NCBI GenBank assembly: GCA_000999315.1
Contig: LCFW01000009.1
Location: forward strand, 1 to 49,983
Source: Candidatus Peregrinibacteria bacterium GW2011_GWF2_43_17
Lineage (GTDB): Bacteria > Patescibacteriota > Gracilibacteria > UBA1369 > UBA12470
Direction of reading: 5' to 3'
DNA: 49,983 nucleotides
Under the pieces are notes generated by a model. The model saw only the letters and a list, made by a program, of their open reading frames with translations, did not search any database and was not told where the DNA came from. Shown piece after piece: positions 1-7,977 of the stretch. The position numbers and the translations under genes are program-made. Within the stretch, counting starts at the first letter, position 1. Every line of letters starts with the position of its first letter.

Positions 1-1
1 C

Positions 2-160
2 ATAACCCCGTTATGCAAGGCGCATCACGACCTCTGCCATCTCGGCCTCATCGCAAACGAAGAGAAGCAACCTTACGAGTGGCAACTCCTCGCTTTTCCG
101 GATACAACAAACCCCAAATACGAAGTGGACCAGCTCGTGCAGGCATACAAGACGGGGTGA
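2..160 (+). CDS. 3' end of a gene, possibly an HNH-type nuclease (partial)
   Basis: An open frame enters from the left edge and stops at TGA after 52 codons. It contains a Cys-x2-His-His group followed by a leucine-rich helix (TPLCKAHHDLCHLGLI), which resembles the last metal-binding half of HNH nuclease folds. A Glu-Trp-Gln strand and a helical end follow. The family call is only a resemblance, because most of the protein lies outside the window. The gene converges on the PrsW-like gene, about 86 nt away. Overlapping frames here look less protein-like. Confidence 0.45.
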   Translation: MTPLCKAHHDLCHLGLIANEEKQPYEWQLLAFPDTTNPKYEVDQLVQAYKTG

Positions 161-246
161 AACCGCCCTTTGCGAAAATTCGCCGTAGCTCAATTTGCGC
201 TGGTTGCGAATCCACCAACCTTTGTGCAACTCGTGCAGGCGCCGCC

Positions 247-1167
247 CTACCGTTCGACATCCTCCGCTCCGCGAATGCTCGCCAGGCCCTCGCTCATTCC
301 GCCGCGAACCCTCCCGTATTTCACATGATTCCTTTTTTGCGTAATCAGGTAAGTTAATGCCGAGTATCCGAGAATCAAGAACGGAATCATCAAGAATGTC
401 ATATCCATTTCGAGCATCACGTTGAAAAATGCGTGGAGCACAATCGCATAGAATAATCCTTGTGTTCTTTTTTCTTGAGCGAAAATCGTGGACGACCTTA
501 AATTTAATATATTATGCAGAAGTTTTATAAATGGGTGCCTTTGCGTCCTGATTTCTTCTTGATAAACGGGCTCCGCGAAATATGCCAAACCGTAATAATA
601 GCCGTAGATGCCGGAGAATAAGATATGAGCAAATGTCGAGAAAACCGATCTGAAAACAAACGACAGATAAAGCGTATCTATCCCCTGATAATGCCATATG
701 TAGAAAAAATACATCGTGTTCTCTATAAACGAAAAACCCAGCGCGGCAACAATCGCGTATTCGATCGAGTCGTCTATGCTTTTAAACCTGCCGTTATCCA
801 CGGTTTTAACGGCCAAATGTTTCATATATTCCTCTATCATTCCAACCAGGAAGAAACTAAGAAGAGTGCTTAACGGCAAATACAAAAGCCCGGTAAATCC
901 AAGCACGTTACCGCTATATTCGTCGAAGTAATTAAACAGATTCAACTCGGGAAAATATTGCCAGCTCAATTTGTATAAAATAATCGGTGCCACCGACACC
1001 ATGCCCGCAATAAATGTAAGTATCACGGTCCCTACCGGCTCACCGCTTCGCTTCAAAAAGATATATCCCCACATGATTACAGGTATAATAGCGAGGAAGG
1101 CGCAAATAATGATTTTGACGAGATGAGAATCCATGGGGGATAGGACGTTAGGGCTTTCAGATGCCAT
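247..1167 (-). CDS. PrsW-family intramembrane metalloprotease
   Basis: The 306-residue protein is almost entirely membrane helices. It carries the motifs of the PrsW/CPBP-like glutamic protease family: an E-E-x-x-K-type motif (IEEYMKH) around residue 112, a helix with F-x-x-x-E-N around 146, an F-x-x-x-x-H helix (VFSTFAHILFSG), and a final H-A-x-x-N helix (LHAFFNVMLE). Known members cut membrane-bound anti-sigma factors, but no such partner is visible here. It starts 24 nt after the end of recF on the same strand, so the two are probably cotranscribed. Length is normal for the family. Confidence 0.8.
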   Translation of the reverse strand: MASESPNVLSPMDSHLVKIIICAFLAIIPVIMWGYIFLKRSGEPVGTVILTFIAGMVSVAPIILYKLSWQYFPELNLFNYFDEYSGNVLGFTGLLYLPLSTLLSFFLVGMIEEYMKHLAVKTVDNGRFKSIDDSIEYAIVAALGFSFIENTMYFFYIWHYQGIDTLYLSFVFRSVFSTFAHILFSGIYGYYYGLAYFAEPVYQEEIRTQRHPFIKLLHNILNLRSSTIFAQEKRTQGLFYAIVLHAFFNVMLEMDMTFLMIPFLILGYSALTYLITQKRNHVKYGRVRGGMSEGLASIRGAEDVER

Positions 1168-1190
1168 ACTGCCCTGTTATTATAACATCT

Positions 1191-2264
1191 TTACGCCTCT
1201 TTGGCAATTACTCCGTTCGAGGCTGTCAGAATTTGGACATCTTTACCGAAAAGGCCGATATGTTCCCTGCAGGTGGTTGTGATGAAAGATTGATGATCCA
1301 GTATCGCCGATATCAAATGCTCCTGATGAGCATGGTCGAGCTCCGAAAAAACATCGTCGAGAAGCAGTACCGGTTGTTGGCCCGTGAATTCGCGTATAAG
1401 TTCGAGTTCAACAAGTTTCATCGCCAATACCGCGGTACGAAGTTCTCCCCGGGAGCTGAATTTCTTCATGTCTTCGCCGTTCAAGAGAACTTTGAAAGAG
1501 TCTCTGTGAGGACCCAAATGCGTAACACCCTTTTCGAGATCTTTTGCATAAGACTCTTTTAGGCGCAGGAGGTACTCTTCGATGGTTTGCGGGTGTTCTT
1601 GGTATTCGATTCCGATTTTATCGTTAGAGGTAGAAAGTTTTTGATATTTTTCGTTTATTTTTTTTGAAAAATACGCAATGATTTCGGCTCTTTTCTCCCA
1701 AATTTGGAGCCCGAACTCGGCAAGTTTCTCGTTCCAGACTTCCAAGTGGGCGCCTCCGGAGAGGAGGGCTTTATTCCTGTTGTATAAGGCTTTTTTGTAG
1801 GTCAGAAAAACGTCGAGGAAATCTTTGTAGGTTTGAATTGCGATCATGTTGAGATACTTTCTTTTATCGTCGGGCTCGCCTTTTATTATCTTGATATCTT
1901 CGGGGGTAAAAAGAACAACGTTCAAATTGTTCAGATATTTTTTTATGTCGGTTACCGCTTTGTCTTTTTTATATTTTTTCTGTTTAAAAGGCACCAGACC
2001 GAAAGCTATTTCCAGTTCTTTTTCTTCTTCGTCGTTTATCATGCCCTTAATTCTGCCGTGCTCTCTATCTTTCATTATCACTTCTTCGAAATTTTGCGTT
2101 TTGAAAGATTTTGTCAGGGCCAAGAAATAGACGCTCTCAAGTAAGTTTGTTTTGCCTTGAGCATTTTCACCTATGATAACCGTAACTTTTTTTCTCGGGT
2201 CGAAAGAGATGTCGAGAGAACTTATGTTGCGGAAGTTTTCGAGTTGGAGGGATTTTAGGAACAT
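1191..2264 (-). CDS. recF: DNA replication/repair ATPase RecF
   Basis: RecF is an SMC-like ATPase that loads RecA at gapped DNA. The Walker A motif GENAQGKT lies at residues 32-39, the ABC signature SSRGEL at about 270, and Walker B with D-loop (LLLDDVFSELD) at about 303. I start the gene at the ATG giving MFLKSLQLENFRN, which matches the family N-terminus and gives 357 residues. Longer in-frame starts (ATG 2294, GTG 2303) would run into the thrS promoter that faces the other way. There is no clear Shine-Dalgarno site. The usual neighbours dnaA, dnaN and gyrB are absent; instead prsW follows in the same direction. Confidence 0.93.
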   Translation of the reverse strand: MFLKSLQLENFRNISSLDISFDPRKKVTVIIGENAQGKTNLLESVYFLALTKSFKTQNFEEVIMKDREHGRIKGMINDEEEKELEIAFGLVPFKQKKYKKDKAVTDIKKYLNNLNVVLFTPEDIKIIKGEPDDKRKYLNMIAIQTYKDFLDVFLTYKKALYNRNKALLSGGAHLEVWNEKLAEFGLQIWEKRAEIIAYFSKKINEKYQKLSTSNDKIGIEYQEHPQTIEEYLLRLKESYAKDLEKGVTHLGPHRDSFKVLLNGEDMKKFSSRGELRTAVLAMKLVELELIREFTGQQPVLLLDDVFSELDHAHQEHLISAILDHQSFITTTCREHIGLFGKDVQILTASNGVIAKEA

Positions 2265-2285
2265 ATGCGAAACCATTTTAGCAGA

Positions 2286-2314
2286 TTGACACATCCTCGA
2301 CACCGGAATAAGAT
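2286..2314 (+). promoter_or_regulatory. Sigma70-type promoter of thrS
   Basis: TTGACA at 2286-2291, a 17-nt spacer and TAAGAT at 2309-2314. The predicted start near 2321 would give a 5' leader of about 208 nt, enough for the T-box that follows. Confidence 0.75.
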
Positions 2315-2320
2315 TCTTTT

Positions 2321-2509
2321 GCTTAAGGACATGCTTTTGAGAAGCTGTTTCGTAGGGAATGAAGGCCTCGGACTGAAAGCCTTCTGAAACAGGTCTTAAA
2401 AAGTACTCCCTTGGGAAGTAAAAAATTCGTTATAAAGTGCCCCGCTAAGCGTGGGAAACAAGGTGGAACCGTCCCGCTAAGCGGGACCCTTGTAGATAAT
2501 TTCTACGAG
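2321..2509 (+). promoter_or_regulatory. T-box riboswitch leader of thrS
   Basis: The core T-box sequence AAGGTGGAACCG is at 2460-2471. It sits in a textbook antiterminator: ACAAGG (2458-2463) pairs with CCTTGT (2488-2493), the seven-base bulge TGGAACC follows, and GTCCCGC (471-477) pairs with GCGGGAC (481-487). Upstream there is a Stem I-like region (CTGTTTC paired with GAAACAG, with an AATGA distal element) and a Stem III-like hairpin (TACTCCC/GGGAAGTA). A candidate threonine specifier is ACA at 2389-2391; this is tentative. The competing hairpin CTTGTAGA/TCTACGAG (2489-2509) shares bases with the antiterminator but lacks a U tract, so the mode (transcriptional or translational) is unclear. 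Confidence 0.8.
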
Positions 2510-2528
2510 ATATTTAACAATAAACAAC

Positions 2529-4301
2529 ATGTCAAAAGAGAAAAAGACATTCCCGGTCGAAACCATGCGTCACTCGTGTTCGCATATACTTGCGCAAGCT
2601 GTCGTGCAGATGTTCCCCGAGGCCAAGTTAGCTATCGGTCCCGACGTTGAAAACGGGTTTTATTATGATTTCGATTTGCCGAGAACCCTTATCCCGGAAG
2701 ATTTGGCGCTACTGGAGAAAAAAATGAGGCAGATTTTTAAACAAACTCAAAAATTCGCGCAAAAATCTCTCCCTGTAGATGAGGCGATTTCGATTCTTCA
2801 TCAATCCGGTCAGACTTACAAAGTCGAGATGGCAGAAGAGCTCAAAAAACAAGGCGAAAATCAGATCAGTTTCTATGAAAATATCGCGCAAAACGGAGAG
2901 GTCGTATTTATAGACATGTGTAAAGGTCCTCACGTTGAGCACTCCGGGCAAGTCGGAGCTTTCAAGCTCACTTCAATCGCCGGCGCGTATTGGCGCGGGG
3001 ACGAAAAGAACAAGATGCTTCAAAGAATTTACGGTGTTTGTTTCGCAACTCAAGCCGAACTCGATGAACACATAAAAATGGTCGAAGAAGCTAAGAAACG
3101 CGATCACCGAAAACTCGGCAAGGAGCTCCAGCTTTTCGCGTTTGATGAAGATGTCGGACCGGGTTTGCCACTTTGGATGCCAAAGGGCGGTGCGCTGATT
3201 GAGATTTTGGAAAATTTGGCAAAAAAAACGGAAGACCGATACGGATATGTCAGAGTTAAAACGCCTCATCTTGCGAAAGAGTCCATGTACAAAAAAAGCG
3301 GTCATCTCCCCTATTATCAAGAGTCTATGTTCCCGCCGATGGATGTTGATGGAGTTAAGTATTATTTAAAAGCGATGAACTGCCCGCATCATCACAAAAT
3401 TTTTGCGGCCGTGCCGAGAAGTTATCGTGAGTTGCCTCTGAGATTAGCGGAGTATGGAACTTGTTATCGCTATGAACAAACCGGCGAGCTGTTCGGGCTT
3501 ATGAGGGTCAGGTCTTTGCAAATGAATGATGCGCATATTTATTGCACCGAGGAGCAGTTTGAGAAAGAGTTCCAGTCCGTAAATGAGATGTATTTGGAGT
3601 ATTTTAAAATTTTCGGCATAGAAAAATACGTGATGAGATTTTCGACTCATGATCCCAAGAAACTCGGCGAGAAATTCGTGGATGAACCCGCGCTGTGGAA
3701 GAAAACCGAGGACATGGTCAGAAATGTCTTGATTAAGACAAAAACTCCGTTTATCGAAGTGCCGAACGAGGCGGCGTTTTACGGACCGAAGATAGACGTG
3801 CAGGTTTGGAGCGCTATCGGCAAAGAGTTCACTCTCGCAACCAATCAGGTGGATTTCGCAGTGCCGAGAAGATTCGATTTAACTTTCATAAATGAGGAAG
3901 GGAAATCAACGACTCCGCTTTGCATACACAGAGCTCCGCTCGGGACTCACGAGAGATTTATCGGATTCTTGATTGAACATTATGCGGGGGCTTTCCCTGC
4001 TTGGCTTGCGCCGATACAAGCGAGGATTTTGCCGGTAAGCGAGAAGTTTTATCCTTACGCTAAAGAAGTTTTTGACGATTATAAACGAGCCGGATTCAGA
4101 GTTGAAATTGATGATTCCGACGAAAGTTTGGGCAAAAAAATTCGCGATGCGGAAATGCAAAAGATTCCTTACATGCTCGTAGTTGGCGAAAAAGAGGTCG
4201 AAGGGAAAACTGTCGCGGTAAGAGATTACGCGACGAAGAAACAGGATGTTATGAAGACAAGCGAGTTTGCGAAGGTTTTGGGCGCCGGGAAGAAGATTTA
4301 G
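2529..4301 (+). CDS. thrS: Threonyl-tRNA synthetase, lacking the TGS domain
   Basis: Charges tRNA-Thr. The 590-residue protein begins directly with the editing domain: the H-x3-H pair in RHSCSHILAQ, then the CKGPHVEHSG strand that completes the editing site. The class II catalytic core follows, with motif 2 (CYRYEQTGELFGLMRVR), then DDAHI-like MNDAHIYC and motif 3 near GTHERF. The C-terminal anticodon-binding domain covers roughly the last 100 residues. About 60 N-terminal residues that form the TGS domain in most bacterial ThrRS are missing. No good Shine-Dalgarno site precedes the ATG. The stop overlaps that of the convergent downstream gene by 4 nt. Confidence 0.96.
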   Translation: MSKEKKTFPVETMRHSCSHILAQAVVQMFPEAKLAIGPDVENGFYYDFDLPRTLIPEDLALLEKKMRQIFKQTQKFAQKSLPVDEAISILHQSGQTYKVEMAEELKKQGENQISFYENIAQNGEVVFIDMCKGPHVEHSGQVGAFKLTSIAGAYWRGDEKNKMLQRIYGVCFATQAELDEHIKMVEEAKKRDHRKLGKELQLFAFDEDVGPGLPLWMPKGGALIEILENLAKKTEDRYGYVRVKTPHLAKESMYKKSGHLPYYQESMFPPMDVDGVKYYLKAMNCPHHHKIFAAVPRSYRELPLRLAEYGTCYRYEQTGELFGLMRVRSLQMNDAHIYCTEEQFEKEFQSVNEMYLEYFKIFGIEKYVMRFSTHDPKKLGEKFVDEPALWKKTEDMVRNVLIKTKTPFIEVPNEAAFYGPKIDVQVWSAIGKEFTLATNQVDFAVPRRFDLTFINEEGKSTTPLCIHRAPLGTHERFIGFLIEHYAGAFPAWLAPIQARILPVSEKFYPYAKEVFDDYKRAGFRVEIDDSDESLGKKIRDAEMQKIPYMLVVGEKEVEGKTVAVRDYATKKQDVMKTSEFAKVLGAGKKI

Positions 4302-7300
4302 GGTTTCGGAGCCGCCGCTACGGGAGCCGCCGGAGCCACGTGCGCTTTTCCGGCGATTTCGTCTTCTATCTTTTTGCCGTGTTCGCCGCGAAGCCTTTCC
4401 AGCCTTGTGCGAACACCGCCGATTCCGGCTTTTTTTATCAGTGCGGCATGATCTTCTTTTATTCTGGCTCTCATGTGATTGAAGTTGGCTCTGCCGATTC
4501 CCGTTTTCATGGCATTCTTTATAAATATCTCGGTTGACTCGTGCAGTTCATCTACGGTTCTCGGCGGCTTGTTGCCGAAAACATTATCTCCGTACTTTTT
4601 CTGCATTGCGGCTACCATTTCCGGAAGCTTTTCTTTCGGTTCCACATCCGATTTATATACATAATCGAAGAATTCTTCATCAAACATTCCAATATATTCT
4701 TTTATCGTGTTCACATAGTCTATAGTTCTCTTGCCGGATGTGAATCCCGCATCCGTTTTCCCTCCGTCTTTCGCCAAATTCGTTGCATCCATCCCTCGTC
4801 CATACGAACCTCCGTATATGTACGTGGAGCGCGGTTCTCTTTCTTCCATCCCTCTCCATCTGAAATATCTTCGATCGTCGGCATATACCCTGTTGTTGGT
4901 GATGCCGTCAAACACCATGAACGCTCCGACAAATCTTGCGAATTGTTGATACATACCGGCTTCGCCCTCCGTCCCGAGTTCGTCGCCAAATTCAATCATG
5001 TTGTCCAGATATTGCAAGAAACCTACCGTGCCGTTTTGCAAACCGGTAGGAGGCATTCTCGCACCTTGCGCGTTTTCTTGAAGAATAGATTTCATTGTGT
5101 TCATATCGCCCGCGCCGAACCAGCCCGTCGCATCATCATGATCTTGTCCGACACCTTGTTGTAAGGCTTTGCCTACGCGCTGATAAACTTTCGGGATATG
5201 CAATATGTCCGTATACCACCATTTGTGGAATGCGGCGCCGGGTTCGTTTAAGTCCCAGTCCATTTTCGCCCATTCTTTGATGTCTCCTTTGGTGGGCCTT
5301 TCTCCTCTTTTCGTGTCGGAGCCGAAAAGATCTATGATCGGATATTCGTTGATATGTTGCGAGCTGAATTTCGACAAAGTACCCCATGGCAACAGCCCGC
5401 AAGCCACACCTTGTATGAGGTAGTATATTTTTGATTCAGGACTACCTTTGCCTTTATCAATGCCGTAATGAATGAGTTTTTCGAATTTGTGCGGGTCTAT
5501 TTTCGGTGTATGTCCGTGGCTTTTTTCTTCTTTGTATGTTTTCAACATCGTTTTCATGGCACCGTCTATACCGCCGGCAGATTCGGCCGTTTGGTCGCAG
5601 TAACTGTTATATTTTTCGCGCGCGCTGGTCGCGTTCGTACCGTTTTCCTGTACCCATGTTTCGTAAGTGTCGAAATCCCACAAATAACCGATCGCTTTCG
5701 AGAGTTTCTCTTCGAACATGTGCTTGTTTATGGTTTCACCTTCGGGATTATCAATGTTGAATTGCACCGAGCCGTGAGTGAAGTACATTAATTGCTGCCA
5801 GAATTTCGTATTTTCCCACCCCATCCTGCCGTGATGACAAAGAAGCTTGATGCAAGCTTTGAATTCGTCTTTGTTTCTGGTTGTTTCCATTATTTCTTTT
5901 ATCATCCATGCGTCTTTGTTTTTATATGCGTTTTCGTATTGTTCGACTTCTTCGATTTCGGAATGCTCTTTTATTCTTGAAAACTCATTCGAGGCGGTTT
6001 TAAGCGGACCCGGCAAATCTTTCAATAGTTTTGCGCCGAAATCACCCATGTTTTCATCCGTTCTTCTTGTATATTTTCTTTTTGCCCATTCCACGAGTTT
6101 TTCACCCATGTGTTTAAAGTCTTGGAATGAGAGGAAATAAATTTGAAACTTTTGCGTCGGGCGCATTTTGTTATTAAGATTCGAGATGTAGCCGTCGATC
6201 ATCTTGTCATATTCGGGGAGTCTTTCAGTCAATGCTTTTTCCGGCTCTTCCATATTTTTCGTCATCTCGTCTATCATGTCTTGGGCCGTGAGCATTGCGG
6301 CTTTTCTCGAAATATCGTTGGCTTGCGGATGTTCTATAATCTTTATGTAATCGGCGATTCCGAGTTTCACCTCTCGTTTGTTGCCTTCTTCGTCCACCAG
6401 GTTGGCAAAATTAATATTTCCGTCTTTTAGCAATGCGTCCAAATCATCATCGCTTATCCCCGATGACAAAGATTTTTCGAATATATCGGAGATGTTCGTC
6501 CAGTCTTTTAAGGTTTTTTCCGCCTCTTCCACTTGTTTGAAATGCGCCTCTTTCAAATCTTTTCTGCCGGACGATCCCAAACTCTTCTCTATCGCGGGTC
6601 TCACTTCGCCGGTTATTCTGCCGAGAAGTCTGTTCGCTTGAGCCGCAAGCTTTTCCGCTATCGAGTCAACTTTTTCTTTTTTATCCTTCCTGAGTTTTTC
6701 GAGTTGTTCTTTCAAAGAACTTACGTCGAGAGTTTCCGCTTTTTTATCGTCATCGGCGACTTCACCCGCGGATCCTCCGAGCGCTTTTATCGAGCTCATC
6801 AGTTTGGATCTCATGCCAAGCTCATCGGTGAAATCGTTTTCCACTTTTATGCCGTCCAATTCCGCAGACGACATGGGAATCCCATATTTTTCGGGAGATA
6901 TCAGGTACCAATGTCCCACTATGAAAAGTCCGACGTCTGAGGTCGAATCATCAAGCGATTCAAGTTCGTTTCTCGCTTTCTCCAAGACCCCTCTTTTACG
7001 ACCGTTCTTTTCCGCTTGTATGTGCTTTCTTAATATTTTGGCGACTATTTTTTTCAAAATCTCCGGGTCGCCGGATTTTATGCCGTGAGCAAGCAAGTAA
7101 GCTTTCAATGCGGATAGCGCCGTTTCCAAATCGGATGCTCCTTCGCATTGACGTTGGAGTTCGACGATTTCTTCCGAAGGCTCGTACAATCTGTCGTAAT
7201 CTTCGGCGTTGTCAGGGTTGTGTTCTCGCAATATTCGCGCCTTTTCGGGTTTCGATTTACTGGCTATACGTTCGAGGATTTCCAACGTTTTTCTCATCCC

Positions 7301-7972
7301 GGCGATTTTCTTTTTCAAATCTTCTCCTTTGTGAGTGTCTTTTGCCGGCGACTCTTCGAGTTTTTTCAACTTCGCTTCGATTGTCGCGTCTATTTTTGCA
7401 AAAACTTCTTGTTCCGCTTTTCTTTTCCGTTTTTTCGTTTCCTCCAGCATGGCTTTTACTATTTGAGTGGCGTCTCCTTTGATCGCCTCCTCGTCTGTAA
7501 CTCTTTGCATATCGTCGTTTAGTCCGAGGACTTTTCTGGCGGAATTCAATTTTTGTTTAAATTCTTCAAATTTCCTTAAGGCTTCCGGATCGGTACCGGG
7601 CACGAACCATGCGTGTTCTTTTGTGATCATCATTCTAAGCATCCACTCAAGAAATTTCGCGTGGTAACTGTATGCGTTCATCTCTTTTATATCGTTATCC
7701 ATGTCGCTCAATAACCGCCCGTCTTCTTTTTCGACGTAAGCTCCAAGTTCTCCTCTGAGTCTTTTTAAGTTTTCAAATTCGCTGTCGTAATTCTCTTGCG
7801 CCTCTCTTGCCAAGCTGGCGTCATCCGGAAAATCAATCGAGTCATCCACGGTTGGCGGTGGCGTTATCGGCGTCCCACCCGGAGGAGGAGTCGTGTTGGC
7901 ATAAATCAATCTGCCTTCTTTGAAAGGATTTTTTTCGGGGTTAAGCAAGTTGTGAAGATTTATTTGGAACAT
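4298..7972 (-). CDS. Large soluble protein of unknown function, last gene of the VirB6-like operon
   Basis: I do not recognise this 1224-residue protein. It has no signal peptide or membrane segment. The N-terminus is short and basic, followed by a Pro/Thr-rich stretch (about residues 28-42), then long charged helical segments likely to form coiled coils (about 160-260 and 400-480). The middle and C-terminal half is rich in Trp, Tyr and Gly and looks globular. It ends in an Ala/Pro tail. The start lies 5 nt after the VirB6-like gene, so the protein probably works with that membrane complex on the cytoplasmic side. Its stop overlaps that of thrS. Long antisense frames over it are shadows. Confidence 0.85.
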   Translation of the reverse strand: MFQINLHNLLNPEKNPFKEGRLIYANTTPPPGGTPITPPPTVDDSIDFPDDASLAREAQENYDSEFENLKRLRGELGAYVEKEDGRLLSDMDNDIKEMNAYSYHAKFLEWMLRMMITKEHAWFVPGTDPEALRKFEEFKQKLNSARKVLGLNDDMQRVTDEEAIKGDATQIVKAMLEETKKRKRKAEQEVFAKIDATIEAKLKKLEESPAKDTHKGEDLKKKIAGMRKTLEILERIASKSKPEKARILREHNPDNAEDYDRLYEPSEEIVELQRQCEGASDLETALSALKAYLLAHGIKSGDPEILKKIVAKILRKHIQAEKNGRKRGVLEKARNELESLDDSTSDVGLFIVGHWYLISPEKYGIPMSSAELDGIKVENDFTDELGMRSKLMSSIKALGGSAGEVADDDKKAETLDVSSLKEQLEKLRKDKKEKVDSIAEKLAAQANRLLGRITGEVRPAIEKSLGSSGRKDLKEAHFKQVEEAEKTLKDWTNISDIFEKSLSSGISDDDLDALLKDGNINFANLVDEEGNKREVKLGIADYIKIIEHPQANDISRKAAMLTAQDMIDEMTKNMEEPEKALTERLPEYDKMIDGYISNLNNKMRPTQKFQIYFLSFQDFKHMGEKLVEWAKRKYTRRTDENMGDFGAKLLKDLPGPLKTASNEFSRIKEHSEIEEVEQYENAYKNKDAWMIKEIMETTRNKDEFKACIKLLCHHGRMGWENTKFWQQLMYFTHGSVQFNIDNPEGETINKHMFEEKLSKAIGYLWDFDTYETWVQENGTNATSAREKYNSYCDQTAESAGGIDGAMKTMLKTYKEEKSHGHTPKIDPHKFEKLIHYGIDKGKGSPESKIYYLIQGVACGLLPWGTLSKFSSQHINEYPIIDLFGSDTKRGERPTKGDIKEWAKMDWDLNEPGAAFHKWWYTDILHIPKVYQRVGKALQQGVGQDHDDATGWFGAGDMNTMKSILQENAQGARMPPTGLQNGTVGFLQYLDNMIEFGDELGTEGEAGMYQQFARFVGAFMVFDGITNNRVYADDRRYFRWRGMEEREPRSTYIYGGSYGRGMDATNLAKDGGKTDAGFTSGKRTIDYVNTIKEYIGMFDEEFFDYVYKSDVEPKEKLPEMVAAMQKKYGDNVFGNKPPRTVDELHESTEIFIKNAMKTGIGRANFNHMRARIKEDHAALIKKAGIGGVRTRLERLRGEHGKKIEDEIAGKAHVAPAAPVAAAPKP

Positions 7973-7977
7973 TTAAT

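Noticed and set aside
4541-5164. Long antisense frames opposite the 1224-residue gene
   Set aside because: Cys/Phe/Ser/Arg-rich translations typical of complement shadows; the minus-strand frame is longer and has normal protein composition.
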